The translations under genes were made by a program, and so were the position numbers. From Muribaculaceae bacterium (lineage in GTDB: Bacteria; Bacteroidota; Bacteroidia; Bacteroidales; Muribaculaceae), in NCBI GenBank assembly GCA_014867205.1, contig WGUO01000050.1, positions 1-7,705 on the forward strand: a stretch of DNA of 7,705 bases, given 5' to 3'. Positions within the stretch are counted from its first letter, which is position 1, and every line of letters begins with the position of its first letter. The notes beneath the pieces were generated by a model. That model searched no databases, was not told the DNA's origin, and saw only the letters and a program-made list of their open reading frames with translations. Shown piece after piece: positions 1 to 6,900 of this stretch.

Positions 1-21
1 CGAGTTTATCAACCTATTTTA

Positions 22-129
22 TCAGTTTAGGCTTGCACAAATCATAAAAATATGATAGATTTGGTCTTCACGGTAGGCCGAGCCGAGATAAATGCCCAGC
101 TGGCTTTGACTCAAAGGTGATTTTCTCAT
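22..129 (-). pseudogene. Short remnant resembling the start of an NRPS condensation domain
   Basis: A 35-codon reading frame starts with ATG 45 bp after the MATE stop codon and ends at TGA. Residues 5-15 read PLSQSQLGIYL. From family knowledge, this resembles the N-terminal edge of NRPS condensation domains, whose first core motif is roughly SxAQxR(L/M)(W/Y)xL; the following EDQIYHI also fits the usual acidic stretch then IY. After about residue 27 the similarity ends, and all three frames hit stops within about 20 bp in an AT-rich stretch at 1-60, so one frameshift would not rescue a longer protein. The leader before the ATG is A/C-rich, as is common in Bacteroidales, and the position suits a fourth gene of the STAS-SpoIIE-MATE operon. 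I infer a synthetase gene truncated after its first codons. A real small peptide or chance resemblance remain possible, because the matching stretch is short. Confidence 0.42.
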
Positions 130-174
130 TGTTATGGAGGTGTTATGTTATTGTTGTTGATGTTAGGTCCGCAC

Positions 175-1905
175 TCAGTCGGCAGACGGTTCCCCGGTTC
201 GGCTCCAGTCCATGGTGAGTATGTTCTGGTTGAACATGTACTCATATTTCATGGAGTCACAGCTTTGCTTGGCAATGAGCAGTCCGAGGCCGGTCTTCGG
301 GTCCTGCTCCACAGGGTTGAAGGGACGGCCGGCATCGTGTATCACGGCTGTCACCTCTTCGGGTCTGAGCGATATGCGCATGTCGACCGACGGGACCTTT
401 CTGTCAAGCCTGTCGGCATGCTCGACTATATTCTTTAGGATTTCCTCGCAGCAGATACCGACACGGAACCGCAGGCTCTCGCCCACACCCGATTCGGCCA
501 GCCAACGGTCGGCCTCCACAAGCTGTGTGCCGGCATCGGTCATCGAGGGCACCATGCTGGTGTCATAGACTTTGGCGGCCGAACGGCGCGGTATCAGGAA
601 GAAGGGCATCCTGTCGCCCTTGCGACCCATGACTGCGGGGAGTAGCAGTACCACTAACACCGCCTGTCCTATTGCAAACCCCCACCATGCGTTGCCGCCT
701 GCTGCTGCCATGATCCAGAAGAAGAGCATGGGAAGCAGCGGCTGACCTATCGACACGATCATAGCCTGGCGCGTGTTGCCGTAGACCTGGTAAACCGGTA
801 TCAGCAACCCGACGGCACACTGCAGGATGATGTTGAAGGCGAACGCCGGTATGGCTGACTTGACGGTCGCGACAGTCGCCGGGTCATTGATACTGAAGAG
901 AGACCCGATCCACTGCGGAAAGAGAATCATTATACCGGCATAGATGAGCAGGCTTATACCGAGGAACCCGTATGCCTTGCCGAGCACCATCGAGACGCCC
1001 TTGTTGTCGTCAGATCCGGCAAGAATGGCGGCCACGGGCTGGAAGGAGTCAATTGTCCCGGTCAGGATTATCATCGAAAGCCTGAGCAGATACATGCAGA
1101 CGGCGAACACGATTACACCGGCGGTGCCAAGGTAGTGTATCGCCACAATGTTGCAGATAAAGATCTGAACCGACATGAGCAGTGCAGTGAATCCTGACGG
1201 TGTGCCGTTACGGGCAATGGCTCCTAACTCGCTGAACTTGCGGGGCCAGCTGAACCTCAGGGTCGCATTGCCCCTGAAGTGGCTGAGGAGTATCGCTATC
1301 GCCGGCACATAACTGATCACTGTCGCCGAGGCCGCGCCTGTCATTCCCCAGCCGAAGAGTGCTATGAACACGTAGTCCAGGATCAGGTTAACTGCTATGC
1401 AGGTCGTTACCGCCACCGTGACACGACGCGGCTCGCCGTCGAGTGCCACGAAGAGCTGAAGCACCACCATCAGCATGTAGAGAGCCGCCGACGGGATTGT
1501 TATGGCCATATATTCACCGGCGAAGCCGATGATCGAGGAATCAGGGCATAGCAGCCTTAATATCGGATTGAAGAATATCATGCCTAACACGCCGAGCACA
1601 AGTCCGGTGATGACTGCTGAGGAGACGGATATCGAGAAGATGTGCGACGCGAGGGGACGATCGTGTCCCCCGATTGCCTTGCCCGCCAGTATCGTGCCTC
1701 CGACGCCAAGCAGAAGGCAAAGCGAGAAATAAAGCTGAAGCACCGGCATGGCGATGTTGATTGCACTCATGGCTGTGTCGCTGATGAACCATGTCACCAT
1801 CAGGCCGTCGATAAAGGCTCCCATCTGCGATGCCGTAACTGTCATCACTGATGCGAAGAGGAAACTCTTGAAAGCCTTCCCTACAAGATATGAATCCCGT
1901 TTCAT
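175..1905 (-). CDS. MATE family efflux transporter with C-terminal RsbW-like ATPase domain
   Basis: This 576-residue inner-membrane protein is a fusion. Residues about 10-430 form a MATE (NorM/DinF-like) transporter with about 12 hydrophobic segments, an antiporter fold that uses Na+ or H+ to export drugs or metabolites. A polar linker follows at about 430-460. Residues about 460-568 form a GHKL/Bergerat ATPase of the anti-sigma kinase type: N-box CCEEILKNIVEHA at 485-497 (E488, N492), G1 motif HDAGRPFNP at 523-531 (D524), and G2 motif KTGLGLLIAK at 537-546. The nucleotide-binding motifs look intact, so it should bind ATP. An ordinary MATE protein is about 440-460 residues, so the extra ~120 residues are a true added domain, not a misread stop. 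The start ATG overlaps the stop of the SpoIIE gene as ATGA, which implies translational coupling. I infer that the ATPase domain phosphorylates or binds the operon's STAS protein and links it to transport. The substrate is unknown. Confidence 0.93.
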   Translation of the reverse strand: MKRDSYLVGKAFKSFLFASVMTVTASQMGAFIDGLMVTWFISDTAMSAINIAMPVLQLYFSLCLLLGVGGTILAGKAIGGHDRPLASHIFSISVSSAVITGLVLGVLGMIFFNPILRLLCPDSSIIGFAGEYMAITIPSAALYMLMVVLQLFVALDGEPRRVTVAVTTCIAVNLILDYVFIALFGWGMTGAASATVISYVPAIAILLSHFRGNATLRFSWPRKFSELGAIARNGTPSGFTALLMSVQIFICNIVAIHYLGTAGVIVFAVCMYLLRLSMIILTGTIDSFQPVAAILAGSDDNKGVSMVLGKAYGFLGISLLIYAGIMILFPQWIGSLFSINDPATVATVKSAIPAFAFNIILQCAVGLLIPVYQVYGNTRQAMIVSIGQPLLPMLFFWIMAAAGGNAWWGFAIGQAVLVVLLLPAVMGRKGDRMPFFLIPRRSAAKVYDTSMVPSMTDAGTQLVEADRWLAESGVGESLRFRVGICCEEILKNIVEHADRLDRKVPSVDMRISLRPEEVTAVIHDAGRPFNPVEQDPKTGLGLLIAKQSCDSMKYEYMFNQNILTMDWSRTGEPSAD

Positions 1906-4241
1906 ATGCGGTTATGATTTTTGTCTGTCTGTATTGTTATTGTCAGAATATTGCGACCGTCCCGGCGGTGATATTCGACACCGTCGGCCAGAGTGCGCAC
2001 CAGATGTATGCCGAGGCCACCGATGGGTCTATCCTCAGCCGGGGCATCGAGGTCTGGCTCAGGGGCGGCTGTCGGGTCGAACGCGACACCGCCGTCGGAG
2101 ATCTCAAATGTCAGTTTTCCTGAGTTTTCATCATACCTCGTTGAGAGTGTAATCTCTCCGGCCACTCCTGCCGGATAGGCATAGTTGATCACATTGACGA
2201 GAGCCTCCTCGAGAATAAGGTTGATGCGTCCGCATATCTCCTGGTCAAGCCCGAGGCGTGTCGCGAGTTCCCCTGTGATTGCCGGTATCTCCTCCACTAC
2301 GGTCATGCTGTTCGGAAGAGTCCTTGTCTCGGAGTCGCCATTACCGGAACTCTGGCGAAGGCAGAGCATGGTGAGGTCATCGCTCTGGTCTACACCTCCG
2401 GCAAAGGCATCCACATCGCGCTCGATGAGCGCGACTGTCTCTTTCGGAGTCTCTCCCGGGGTGGCAGAGAGGAATGCGAGCATCCGGTCATCACCATAAA
2501 GATCCTTTGCTACATTCTCGGCTTCAGTCAGGCCGTCTGTGTAAATGAACAGCTTGCACTCGCCCTGCAGCATCATGCTTTCCTCCTCATACATGAAGTC
2601 CTCCATGACGCCGACCGGTATGTTGTCAATGACGCTGAGCATTCTTGCGCCGCCAGGGCCGACCAATACCGGAGGATTGTGTCCGGCGTTGCAGAATGTA
2701 AGGCGCCCAGTCCCGAGGTCAAGCACGCCGACAAACATGGTGACGAACATGCAGGTGTCATTGTCCTTGAGAATTGTATTGTTGATGTTGGCAATGATGT
2801 CGGCGGGTGAGTCCGTATGCGATGCGGTGCTCCGGAATAATGTCCTGGCGACTGCCATGAAGAGAGACGCCGGCACACCTTTACCCGAGACATCGCCGAT
2901 GGTGAAGAAGAGTCTGCCGTCGCGGATAAAGAAGTCATAAAGGTCACCGCCGACCTCCTTGGCGGGCCTTATCGAGGCGAAGAGCTCGAGTCCATCAGAT
3001 TCGGCAAAAGGTGAGAACGAATGTGGCACAAGGCTCATCTGTATCTTCCGGGCGATGTGAAGCTCGCTCTCGATATGCTCCTTGGCCCTGGTGGTCTCGA
3101 CAAGCCGCTGCATCTGCCGGCGCAACGAGTCCTGCATTGTGACGAATGCATTGTTGAGGCGACTAATGTCGTCTGAGGGCTTCATCTCCGGCAAGTCGAC
3201 ATTGAGGTCTCCCCCGGCTATGTCGGTGGCGGCCTGCGTCAGTCTTTCCAGATGCTTCATTGAATAGATGATGACCAGCCGGATGAGCACAAGCATGATC
3301 GCGACACCGACGAACAGGAATACCACAGCCTTGACCGTAGCCAGATCGAGGCGTGCCATGACCTCCTGATAGGGACAGACGCTGCATATGGCCCAGTCTG
3401 TGCCGGGAACCGGCTCATAGACGACGATGGCATCCACGCCTGCGACGTCCATGTGGCGCGTCCCCTTCTTGCCTGCAAGCATCTCCTTGCCTATGGCTGA
3501 GAGATGTCTGCATCCGACTTTGCGGCCATACTCGAAAATGCTCTTCTGAAGCACAAGTCTTTGGTCGGGATGAGCGACGAACCGACCTTTCCTGTCGAGC
3601 ACAAAGGCATAACTGCCTTCGATCGGGCGCAGCCTCTCTATGACATCCGATAAGGTCTTGAGAGAGATGTCGGCTGTCAGGACACCCATAAATTGACCAT
3701 CTGTGTCTCTCAGAGGATATGAGCAGGTGACCATCATCTCGTTGCCGGCGCCCTTGTCATAATAGGGATCTGACCAGACGGCATGTCTGGCACCTGCGGC
3801 ATCCCTGTACCATTCCATGCGTGTATAGTCGTATGTGCTGTCGCCGAGTTGTTTCTGCTGCCACTTGCCTTCACGATCGCGATATACATACGACATGAAG
3901 AGAGAGTCGCGGGTATTGGCCATGACTCCGGGGCGAAGCGCCACCGAACCGCCCATGATGAGCGAGTCTCCCTTGACCAGACGGTCGACGAACCTGCTCA
4001 GTTCAGCAGGCCTGTCGATAAGTTTCATGGCTACGGGGGCGGAGACGGAAAGTTCCTCCTCCACCCTGTCGAATTCTCCTTCCAGCCTTTCGACAGAATT
4101 CTCTACCATCAGACCCGCATACATCGACATAAGACGGCCCTCACGCTGCGCTCCATAACGCAGGAAAACCGTTCCTATGGCACAGAAGATGACTATGATG
4201 AGCAGGGTAATGTAGATGCTTAGCTTGTTTGCCAGCGACAT
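1902..4241 (-). CDS. dCache-HAMP-SpoIIE phosphatase with fused RsbW-like ATPase domain
   Basis: This 779-residue membrane sensor has a first transmembrane helix at about 7-28, an extracytoplasmic dCache-type sensory region at about 35-295 (EWYRDA at 143-148, WSDPYYD at 156-162, VLTADIS at 187-193), a second helix at about 303-326, and a HAMP linker at about 327-380. The SpoIIE/PP2C phosphatase spans about 395-628: GGD at 431-433, GDVSGKG at 449-455, YTDGLTEA at 567-574 and DDLTML at 621-626 supply the metal-binding acidic residues. The C-terminal GHKL ATPase spans about 645-772: N-box EEALVNVINYAY at 678-689, DGG at 716-718, and GGLGIHLVR at 741-749. By family knowledge, SpoIIE phosphatases dephosphorylate STAS anti-anti-sigma factors, while RsbW/SpoIIAB domains phosphorylate them, so one chain carries both opposing activities. 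It starts 7 bp after the STAS gene, with AGGGG just before the ATG, and overlaps the MATE gene by 4 bp. The cytoplasmic target is inferred to be the STAS protein; the ligand is unknown. Confidence 0.94.
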   Translation of the reverse strand: MSLANKLSIYITLLIIVIFCAIGTVFLRYGAQREGRLMSMYAGLMVENSVERLEGEFDRVEEELSVSAPVAMKLIDRPAELSRFVDRLVKGDSLIMGGSVALRPGVMANTRDSLFMSYVYRDREGKWQQKQLGDSTYDYTRMEWYRDAAGARHAVWSDPYYDKGAGNEMMVTCSYPLRDTDGQFMGVLTADISLKTLSDVIERLRPIEGSYAFVLDRKGRFVAHPDQRLVLQKSIFEYGRKVGCRHLSAIGKEMLAGKKGTRHMDVAGVDAIVVYEPVPGTDWAICSVCPYQEVMARLDLATVKAVVFLFVGVAIMLVLIRLVIIYSMKHLERLTQAATDIAGGDLNVDLPEMKPSDDISRLNNAFVTMQDSLRRQMQRLVETTRAKEHIESELHIARKIQMSLVPHSFSPFAESDGLELFASIRPAKEVGGDLYDFFIRDGRLFFTIGDVSGKGVPASLFMAVARTLFRSTASHTDSPADIIANINNTILKDNDTCMFVTMFVGVLDLGTGRLTFCNAGHNPPVLVGPGGARMLSVIDNIPVGVMEDFMYEEESMMLQGECKLFIYTDGLTEAENVAKDLYGDDRMLAFLSATPGETPKETVALIERDVDAFAGGVDQSDDLTMLCLRQSSGNGDSETRTLPNSMTVVEEIPAITGELATRLGLDQEICGRINLILEEALVNVINYAYPAGVAGEITLSTRYDENSGKLTFEISDGGVAFDPTAAPEPDLDAPAEDRPIGGLGIHLVRTLADGVEYHRRDGRNILTITIQTDKNHNRI

Positions 4242-4248
4242 ACCCCTG

Positions 4249-4554
4249 TCAGTCCTGAATGGTGAAGAGCTTGTGGAATCCGGTGATGGCGAAGATGTTG
4301 CGTATCTCCTTGTTGACGTGGCGCAATGCGAGTGTGCCTCCCTTGGCCTTTACGTCCTTGAGGATACCGAGCAGAATGCGCAGTCCCGAGCTGCTTATAT
4401 ATTCCAGGCCCTCACATTCGATGATTACATTTTTATCTGCATTTTCATGTAGCGGAACAAGGGCGGCCTCACATTCTGCTGCCTGAAGTGTGTCGAGCCG
4501 TCCACTGAGGGTTGCCGTAACGTTGTTTCCGTCGATGTTGATTTTAGTTTCCAT
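4249..4554 (-). CDS. STAS-domain anti-sigma factor antagonist (SpoIIAA/RsbV-like)
   Basis: This is a single-domain cytoplasmic protein of 101 residues, the usual size for SpoIIAA/RsbV. The fold is visible as an N-terminal strand region, SGRLDTLQAAECE at 17-29 and the phosphosite loop EYISSSGLRILL at 51-62. In SpoIIAA the phosphorylated serine directly precedes the glycine of DSSG, which corresponds here to Ser56 of S54-S55-S56-G57. The usual Asp is replaced by Ser54, a variant I associate with many non-Bacillus STAS proteins. I chose the ATG at 4554 because the protein then begins METKI directly at the first STAS strand; an in-frame ATG at 4656 would add 34 unrelated residues across the leader hairpin. 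It is first in the operon with the SpoIIE and MATE genes. The inferred role is to be the phospho-switch between the phosphatase and the two ATPase domains. No Shine-Dalgarno sequence precedes it. Confidence 0.93.
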   Translation of the reverse strand: METKINIDGNNVTATLSGRLDTLQAAECEAALVPLHENADKNVIIECEGLEYISSSGLRILLGILKDVKAKGGTLALRHVNKEIRNIFAITGFHKLFTIQD

Positions 4555-4591
4555 GGTTAGGTAAAGCGCATGAGATTCTATGGTTTCTATT

Positions 4592-4637
4592 AAAAAGCCG
4601 GAAAGACGGTAGAACCTCTTTTTGACGCCACACCGGC
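4592..4637 (-). terminator. Terminator-like hairpin in the leader of the STAS operon
   Basis: Read on the minus strand, GCCGG (4637-4633) pairs with CCGGC (4601-4597) and is followed at once by TTTTT (4596-4592). Inside, AAAGA (4621-4617) pairs with TCTTT (4606-4602), and GGT pairs with ACC around a TCT loop, leaving a one-base bulge and an 11-base internal loop on the 5' side. It lies 150 bp beyond the stop of the outer-membrane receptor gene, so it could end that transcript. It also lies downstream of the best promoter candidate for the STAS operon, which would make it an attenuator in that leader. The asymmetric loop makes it weaker than a classical intrinsic terminator. Confidence 0.4.
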
Positions 4638-4667
4638 CGAGGACATGATTTCTCAATTATTGTGTTG

Positions 4668-4698
4668 CGAAGATAATCAAAATATTCTAATTTGCAAA
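4668..4698 (-). promoter_or_regulatory. Candidate Bacteroidales promoter of the STAS-SpoIIE-MATE operon
   Basis: On the minus strand there is TTTG (4698-4695), a 19-base spacer, then TATCTTCG (4675-4668). This matches the Bacteroides -33 TTTG and -7 TAnnTTTG elements with one mismatch in the -7 box and normal spacing. Transcription would begin near 4661, giving a leader of about 105 bases before the STAS ATG that contains the terminator-like hairpin. The -33 box touches the distal arm of the 12-bp inverted repeat. It is a pattern match only, and the -7 mismatch is in a conserved position. Confidence 0.4.
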
Positions 4699-4734
4699 AT
4701 CTCATGCGCCTATGTGCATGTAAAAGTGCGTTGC

Positions 4735-4752
4735 CGCGAATCATGTTTCGCG
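4735..4752 (-). terminator. Weak hairpin behind the outer-membrane receptor gene
   Basis: CGCGAA at 4735-4740 and TTCGCG at 4747-4752 form a perfect 6-bp stem with a 6-base loop, 34 bp past the receptor's stop codon at 4787-4789. On the minus strand the stem is followed by a mixed stretch with only TTTT about ten bases later, not a U-run directly after it. It may slow or end the receptor transcript, but it is not a convincing intrinsic terminator. Confidence 0.3.
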
Positions 4753-4786
4753 ACAACACCTGTCATTAAAATCCGTACAGCAACAG

Positions 4787-6886
4787 TTACCGGCCTCCGG
4801 CTGTCGAGCGGTCGGCATTGGCATCTATTTCCACAAGTTTCTGCGCACCCCGTTTCTGGCGTCCCCACTGCAGATTATAACTTACCGATATATATGGCAT
4901 GCGCATGTCGAGACGCATGTGCTGCTCGTTGCGGTTCCATTTGCTTAGCGACCGGCTTCCCTGGTCGTATTTGCCGAAGGGCATGATGATGCCGGCACTG
5001 AACTGCCACGATTTCCAGTTATAGCTGAGGTCGATGATGTTCATGTCCTCACCCCAGGATATTTTTTCACCCCACAGGTCGCGTTGGGCCCTGACGTATT
5101 GGCCCGAGAGTGTGAATCCCCAATGAGTCAGGGCCAGTTCTGCGTTCCCGCTCCAGCCGTTGCTGCGCAGGTCATACCCTGTGCCGCGCATGCGTTCCAT
5201 CCTGAACTGCAGATAGCCGCTGAGCATCAGCCAGTCAGGGATTATCTCAATCTGAGGGGCGAGGAAGAACGAGAGGTTCTGCAGACCGCGGCTGTTCTCA
5301 TAGGTAGTGACCAGTCGGTCATTGTCCCAGTGGAGCAGCGGCGTGATCGCGTTGGGTGACGTAAAGGCCCTGACTCCGAATATGCCGTTGACCCGAGGCA
5401 GATTGAAGCCGTAACGGAACATAAGCATGTATGAGTTTGCCGTCTTAAGGTTCTGGTTGCCTACGCGCCATTGGAAACCGTCAAGCTGCTGGGGCACGAC
5501 GTTGGTCTCGGCAAGCGAGGGAGTAGATTGCCATGATACGAAACTAAGCCGGAAGTTATGGTTCTGATTTAACGAATATGTCACAGATGCCTGTGGTCGC
5601 GGGCTCCATGTGTGGTTGCCTTTGTCGGTCTCTCTAAACAGAAAGTCTGTGTACTGGACTCCCATTCCGGCGGTTGCCGTCCATTTGCCGAAGCGATGGA
5701 AGTATTCGGCAAAGAGATAGAACTTGTCCTGACGCTGATGGAATATGTCGCCCCCGAGATTCTCATACTGAGAACGGTTACGGTTGGCCGTGTATGAAAC
5801 GCCGGCTGTGAGTCTACCGTTATTCCAATTCTTTATATAATCGGCCTCGACTGCATATGCCTGGTTACGGTCGCGGATTGAGGTGTGGATATCTGTCAGG
5901 TAGTCAGTGGCACCGGGAATCTGCTCGATATAATCGGAAAATGTGCGTCCCGTATAGAATGAACTACTGAAATCGACCACAAGCATCTGCTTGCCGGGCA
6001 GATGCTGCTGCCAGTAAAGCGACAGTTCCGGAAGTCCTCCCTTGTCTCCATGCGAGTCTGTCAGCAATATATCGTCAGCTCCATTGCTGAGCGAGAGAAG
6101 ACCATGGAAATTCCATTTGTCATTGATATCCCAGTGATATGCGATTCGAGCCATAAATACTGTAGTATCGGGTTTGACATAGTTATAGCCCACCCATGCG
6201 TCAGCACCGGAGTTATTCAAATAGCCTCCACGCGGGGTCTCTGAACGGGTAAGCGAGGTTCCGTCGGGATATATGAAAGTCTCGGTATAGTCGCGGTGAG
6301 ATTTAATCCTGTTGGTAAGCTTGTAGTCTCCACCCACTTCCCACTGTGAGGCCCCGGTATTGAATTTCGCATCGGCCATATAGAAGCCCCAGGCCTGATT
6401 CAGGGCCGGGCGCGCCGATGTCATCAGTGAGCCCCCGACTGTCGGATTCGTTACAATAAAGTTCAGCACATAGTTTGCGCCCCCATACCTCAGCCCGGGG
6501 TTGTCAATCCATTCCACACGCTTGATGGTCTCGGGCAGAAGGGCTCTTACCTGCTCGATTGTTGACACCCGCCCGTTGATCCGGACCTGAACCGACTGGC
6601 CGGCAGCCTGTATTTTCCCGAGTGCGTCGCTGACGCTCAGTGACGGTATCATAAGATTGTTAAGCAACTGCATGCCGTTCTTGGAGTTCTCGACAGCGCT
6701 TCTCGACGGATGGTACACATCCATGTCGGCTTTCCTTATTACCTTGGGCGCCTCGATTACTATTTCCTGAAGGTTCTGCGCAGCCAACGAGTCAGTCTCC
6801 AGAACCGTCTGGTCAGTCTCTTCTGCAACCGCCAGGTTCGAACAAACTCCAAGCATCCCGCAAAGTAGTGTATAAACGAATCTCAT
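4787..6886 (-). CDS. TonB-dependent-receptor-like outer membrane protein (plug plus OMP_b-brl barrel)
   Basis: This 699-residue outer-membrane protein has a signal peptide at residues 1-21 (hydrophobic core, AVA-EE cleavage site). LQEIVIEAP at 39-47 resembles the short stretch that opens Bacteroidales plug domains. The plug spans about 48-148, with QVRINGR at 100-106, LLPETIKRVEWIDNPGLRYG at 116-135 and NFIVTNP at 142-148. The rest is a beta-barrel with many alternating aromatic strands, ending near ISVSYNLQWGRQ at 666-677, followed by a ~22-residue polar tail. Related Bacteroidales receptors often start with a carboxypeptidase-regulatory-like domain; this one lacks it. No SusD-like partner, sugar hydrolase or siderophore gene is nearby, so the cargo cannot be named. 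A-rich AAAAAGA lies about 10 bases before the ATG. The gene starts 14 bp after the small ORF at 6901-7062 and ends 232 bp before the STAS gene, so it is probably a separate transcript from that operon. Confidence 0.9.
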   Translation of the reverse strand: MRFVYTLLCGMLGVCSNLAVAEETDQTVLETDSLAAQNLQEIVIEAPKVIRKADMDVYHPSRSAVENSKNGMQLLNNLMIPSLSVSDALGKIQAAGQSVQVRINGRVSTIEQVRALLPETIKRVEWIDNPGLRYGGANYVLNFIVTNPTVGGSLMTSARPALNQAWGFYMADAKFNTGASQWEVGGDYKLTNRIKSHRDYTETFIYPDGTSLTRSETPRGGYLNNSGADAWVGYNYVKPDTTVFMARIAYHWDINDKWNFHGLLSLSNGADDILLTDSHGDKGGLPELSLYWQQHLPGKQMLVVDFSSSFYTGRTFSDYIEQIPGATDYLTDIHTSIRDRNQAYAVEADYIKNWNNGRLTAGVSYTANRNRSQYENLGGDIFHQRQDKFYLFAEYFHRFGKWTATAGMGVQYTDFLFRETDKGNHTWSPRPQASVTYSLNQNHNFRLSFVSWQSTPSLAETNVVPQQLDGFQWRVGNQNLKTANSYMLMFRYGFNLPRVNGIFGVRAFTSPNAITPLLHWDNDRLVTTYENSRGLQNLSFFLAPQIEIIPDWLMLSGYLQFRMERMRGTGYDLRSNGWSGNAELALTHWGFTLSGQYVRAQRDLWGEKISWGEDMNIIDLSYNWKSWQFSAGIIMPFGKYDQGSRSLSKWNRNEQHMRLDMRMPYISVSYNLQWGRQKRGAQKLVEIDANADRSTAGGR

Positions 6887-6900
6887 ATCATCAAATCTTT

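Larger units (their letters stand above)
4566..4709. repeat. Perfect 12-bp inverted repeat flanking 120 bp in front of the STAS operon
   Basis: GCGCATGAGATT at 4566-4577 is exactly reverse-complementary to AATCTCATGCGC at 4698-4709. The match does not extend on either side. The enclosed 120 bp contains the candidate promoter and the leader hairpin. A match this long within 150 bp is unlikely by chance. The arrangement resembles the invertible promoters that Bacteroidales flip by site-specific recombination, but no recombinase gene is in the window, and a protein-binding site pair or a small mobile-element relic are alternatives. Confidence 0.6.

Noticed and set aside
41..56. ATCATA-AAAA-TATGAT palindrome near the window start as a terminator
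   Set aside because: The stem is only 6 AT-dominated pairs with no GC core or following U-run; it is likely a chance feature of the AT-rich stretch.
145..438. Plus-strand frame with a perfect GGAGG 5 bp before its ATG, opposite the end of the MATE-ATPase gene
   Set aside because: Its product shows no recognisable motif, it is antisense to well-conserved ATPase motifs, and Bacteroidales rarely use Shine-Dalgarno sites.
3783..4223. 146-codon plus-strand frame opposite the sensor domain of the SpoIIE gene
   Set aside because: It is a shadow frame opposite a clear transmembrane/dCache coding region, with no domain or start signals.
4555..4656. 34-residue N-terminal extension of the STAS protein from an upstream in-frame ATG
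   Set aside because: The STAS fold begins right at the METKI start; the extension would encode unrelated residues across the leader hairpin and inverted-repeat arm.
6892..6899. AAGATTTG on the minus strand as a -7 box for the receptor gene
   Set aside because: It would place the transcript start on the start codon itself, and no TTTG lies 19-21 bases upstream.
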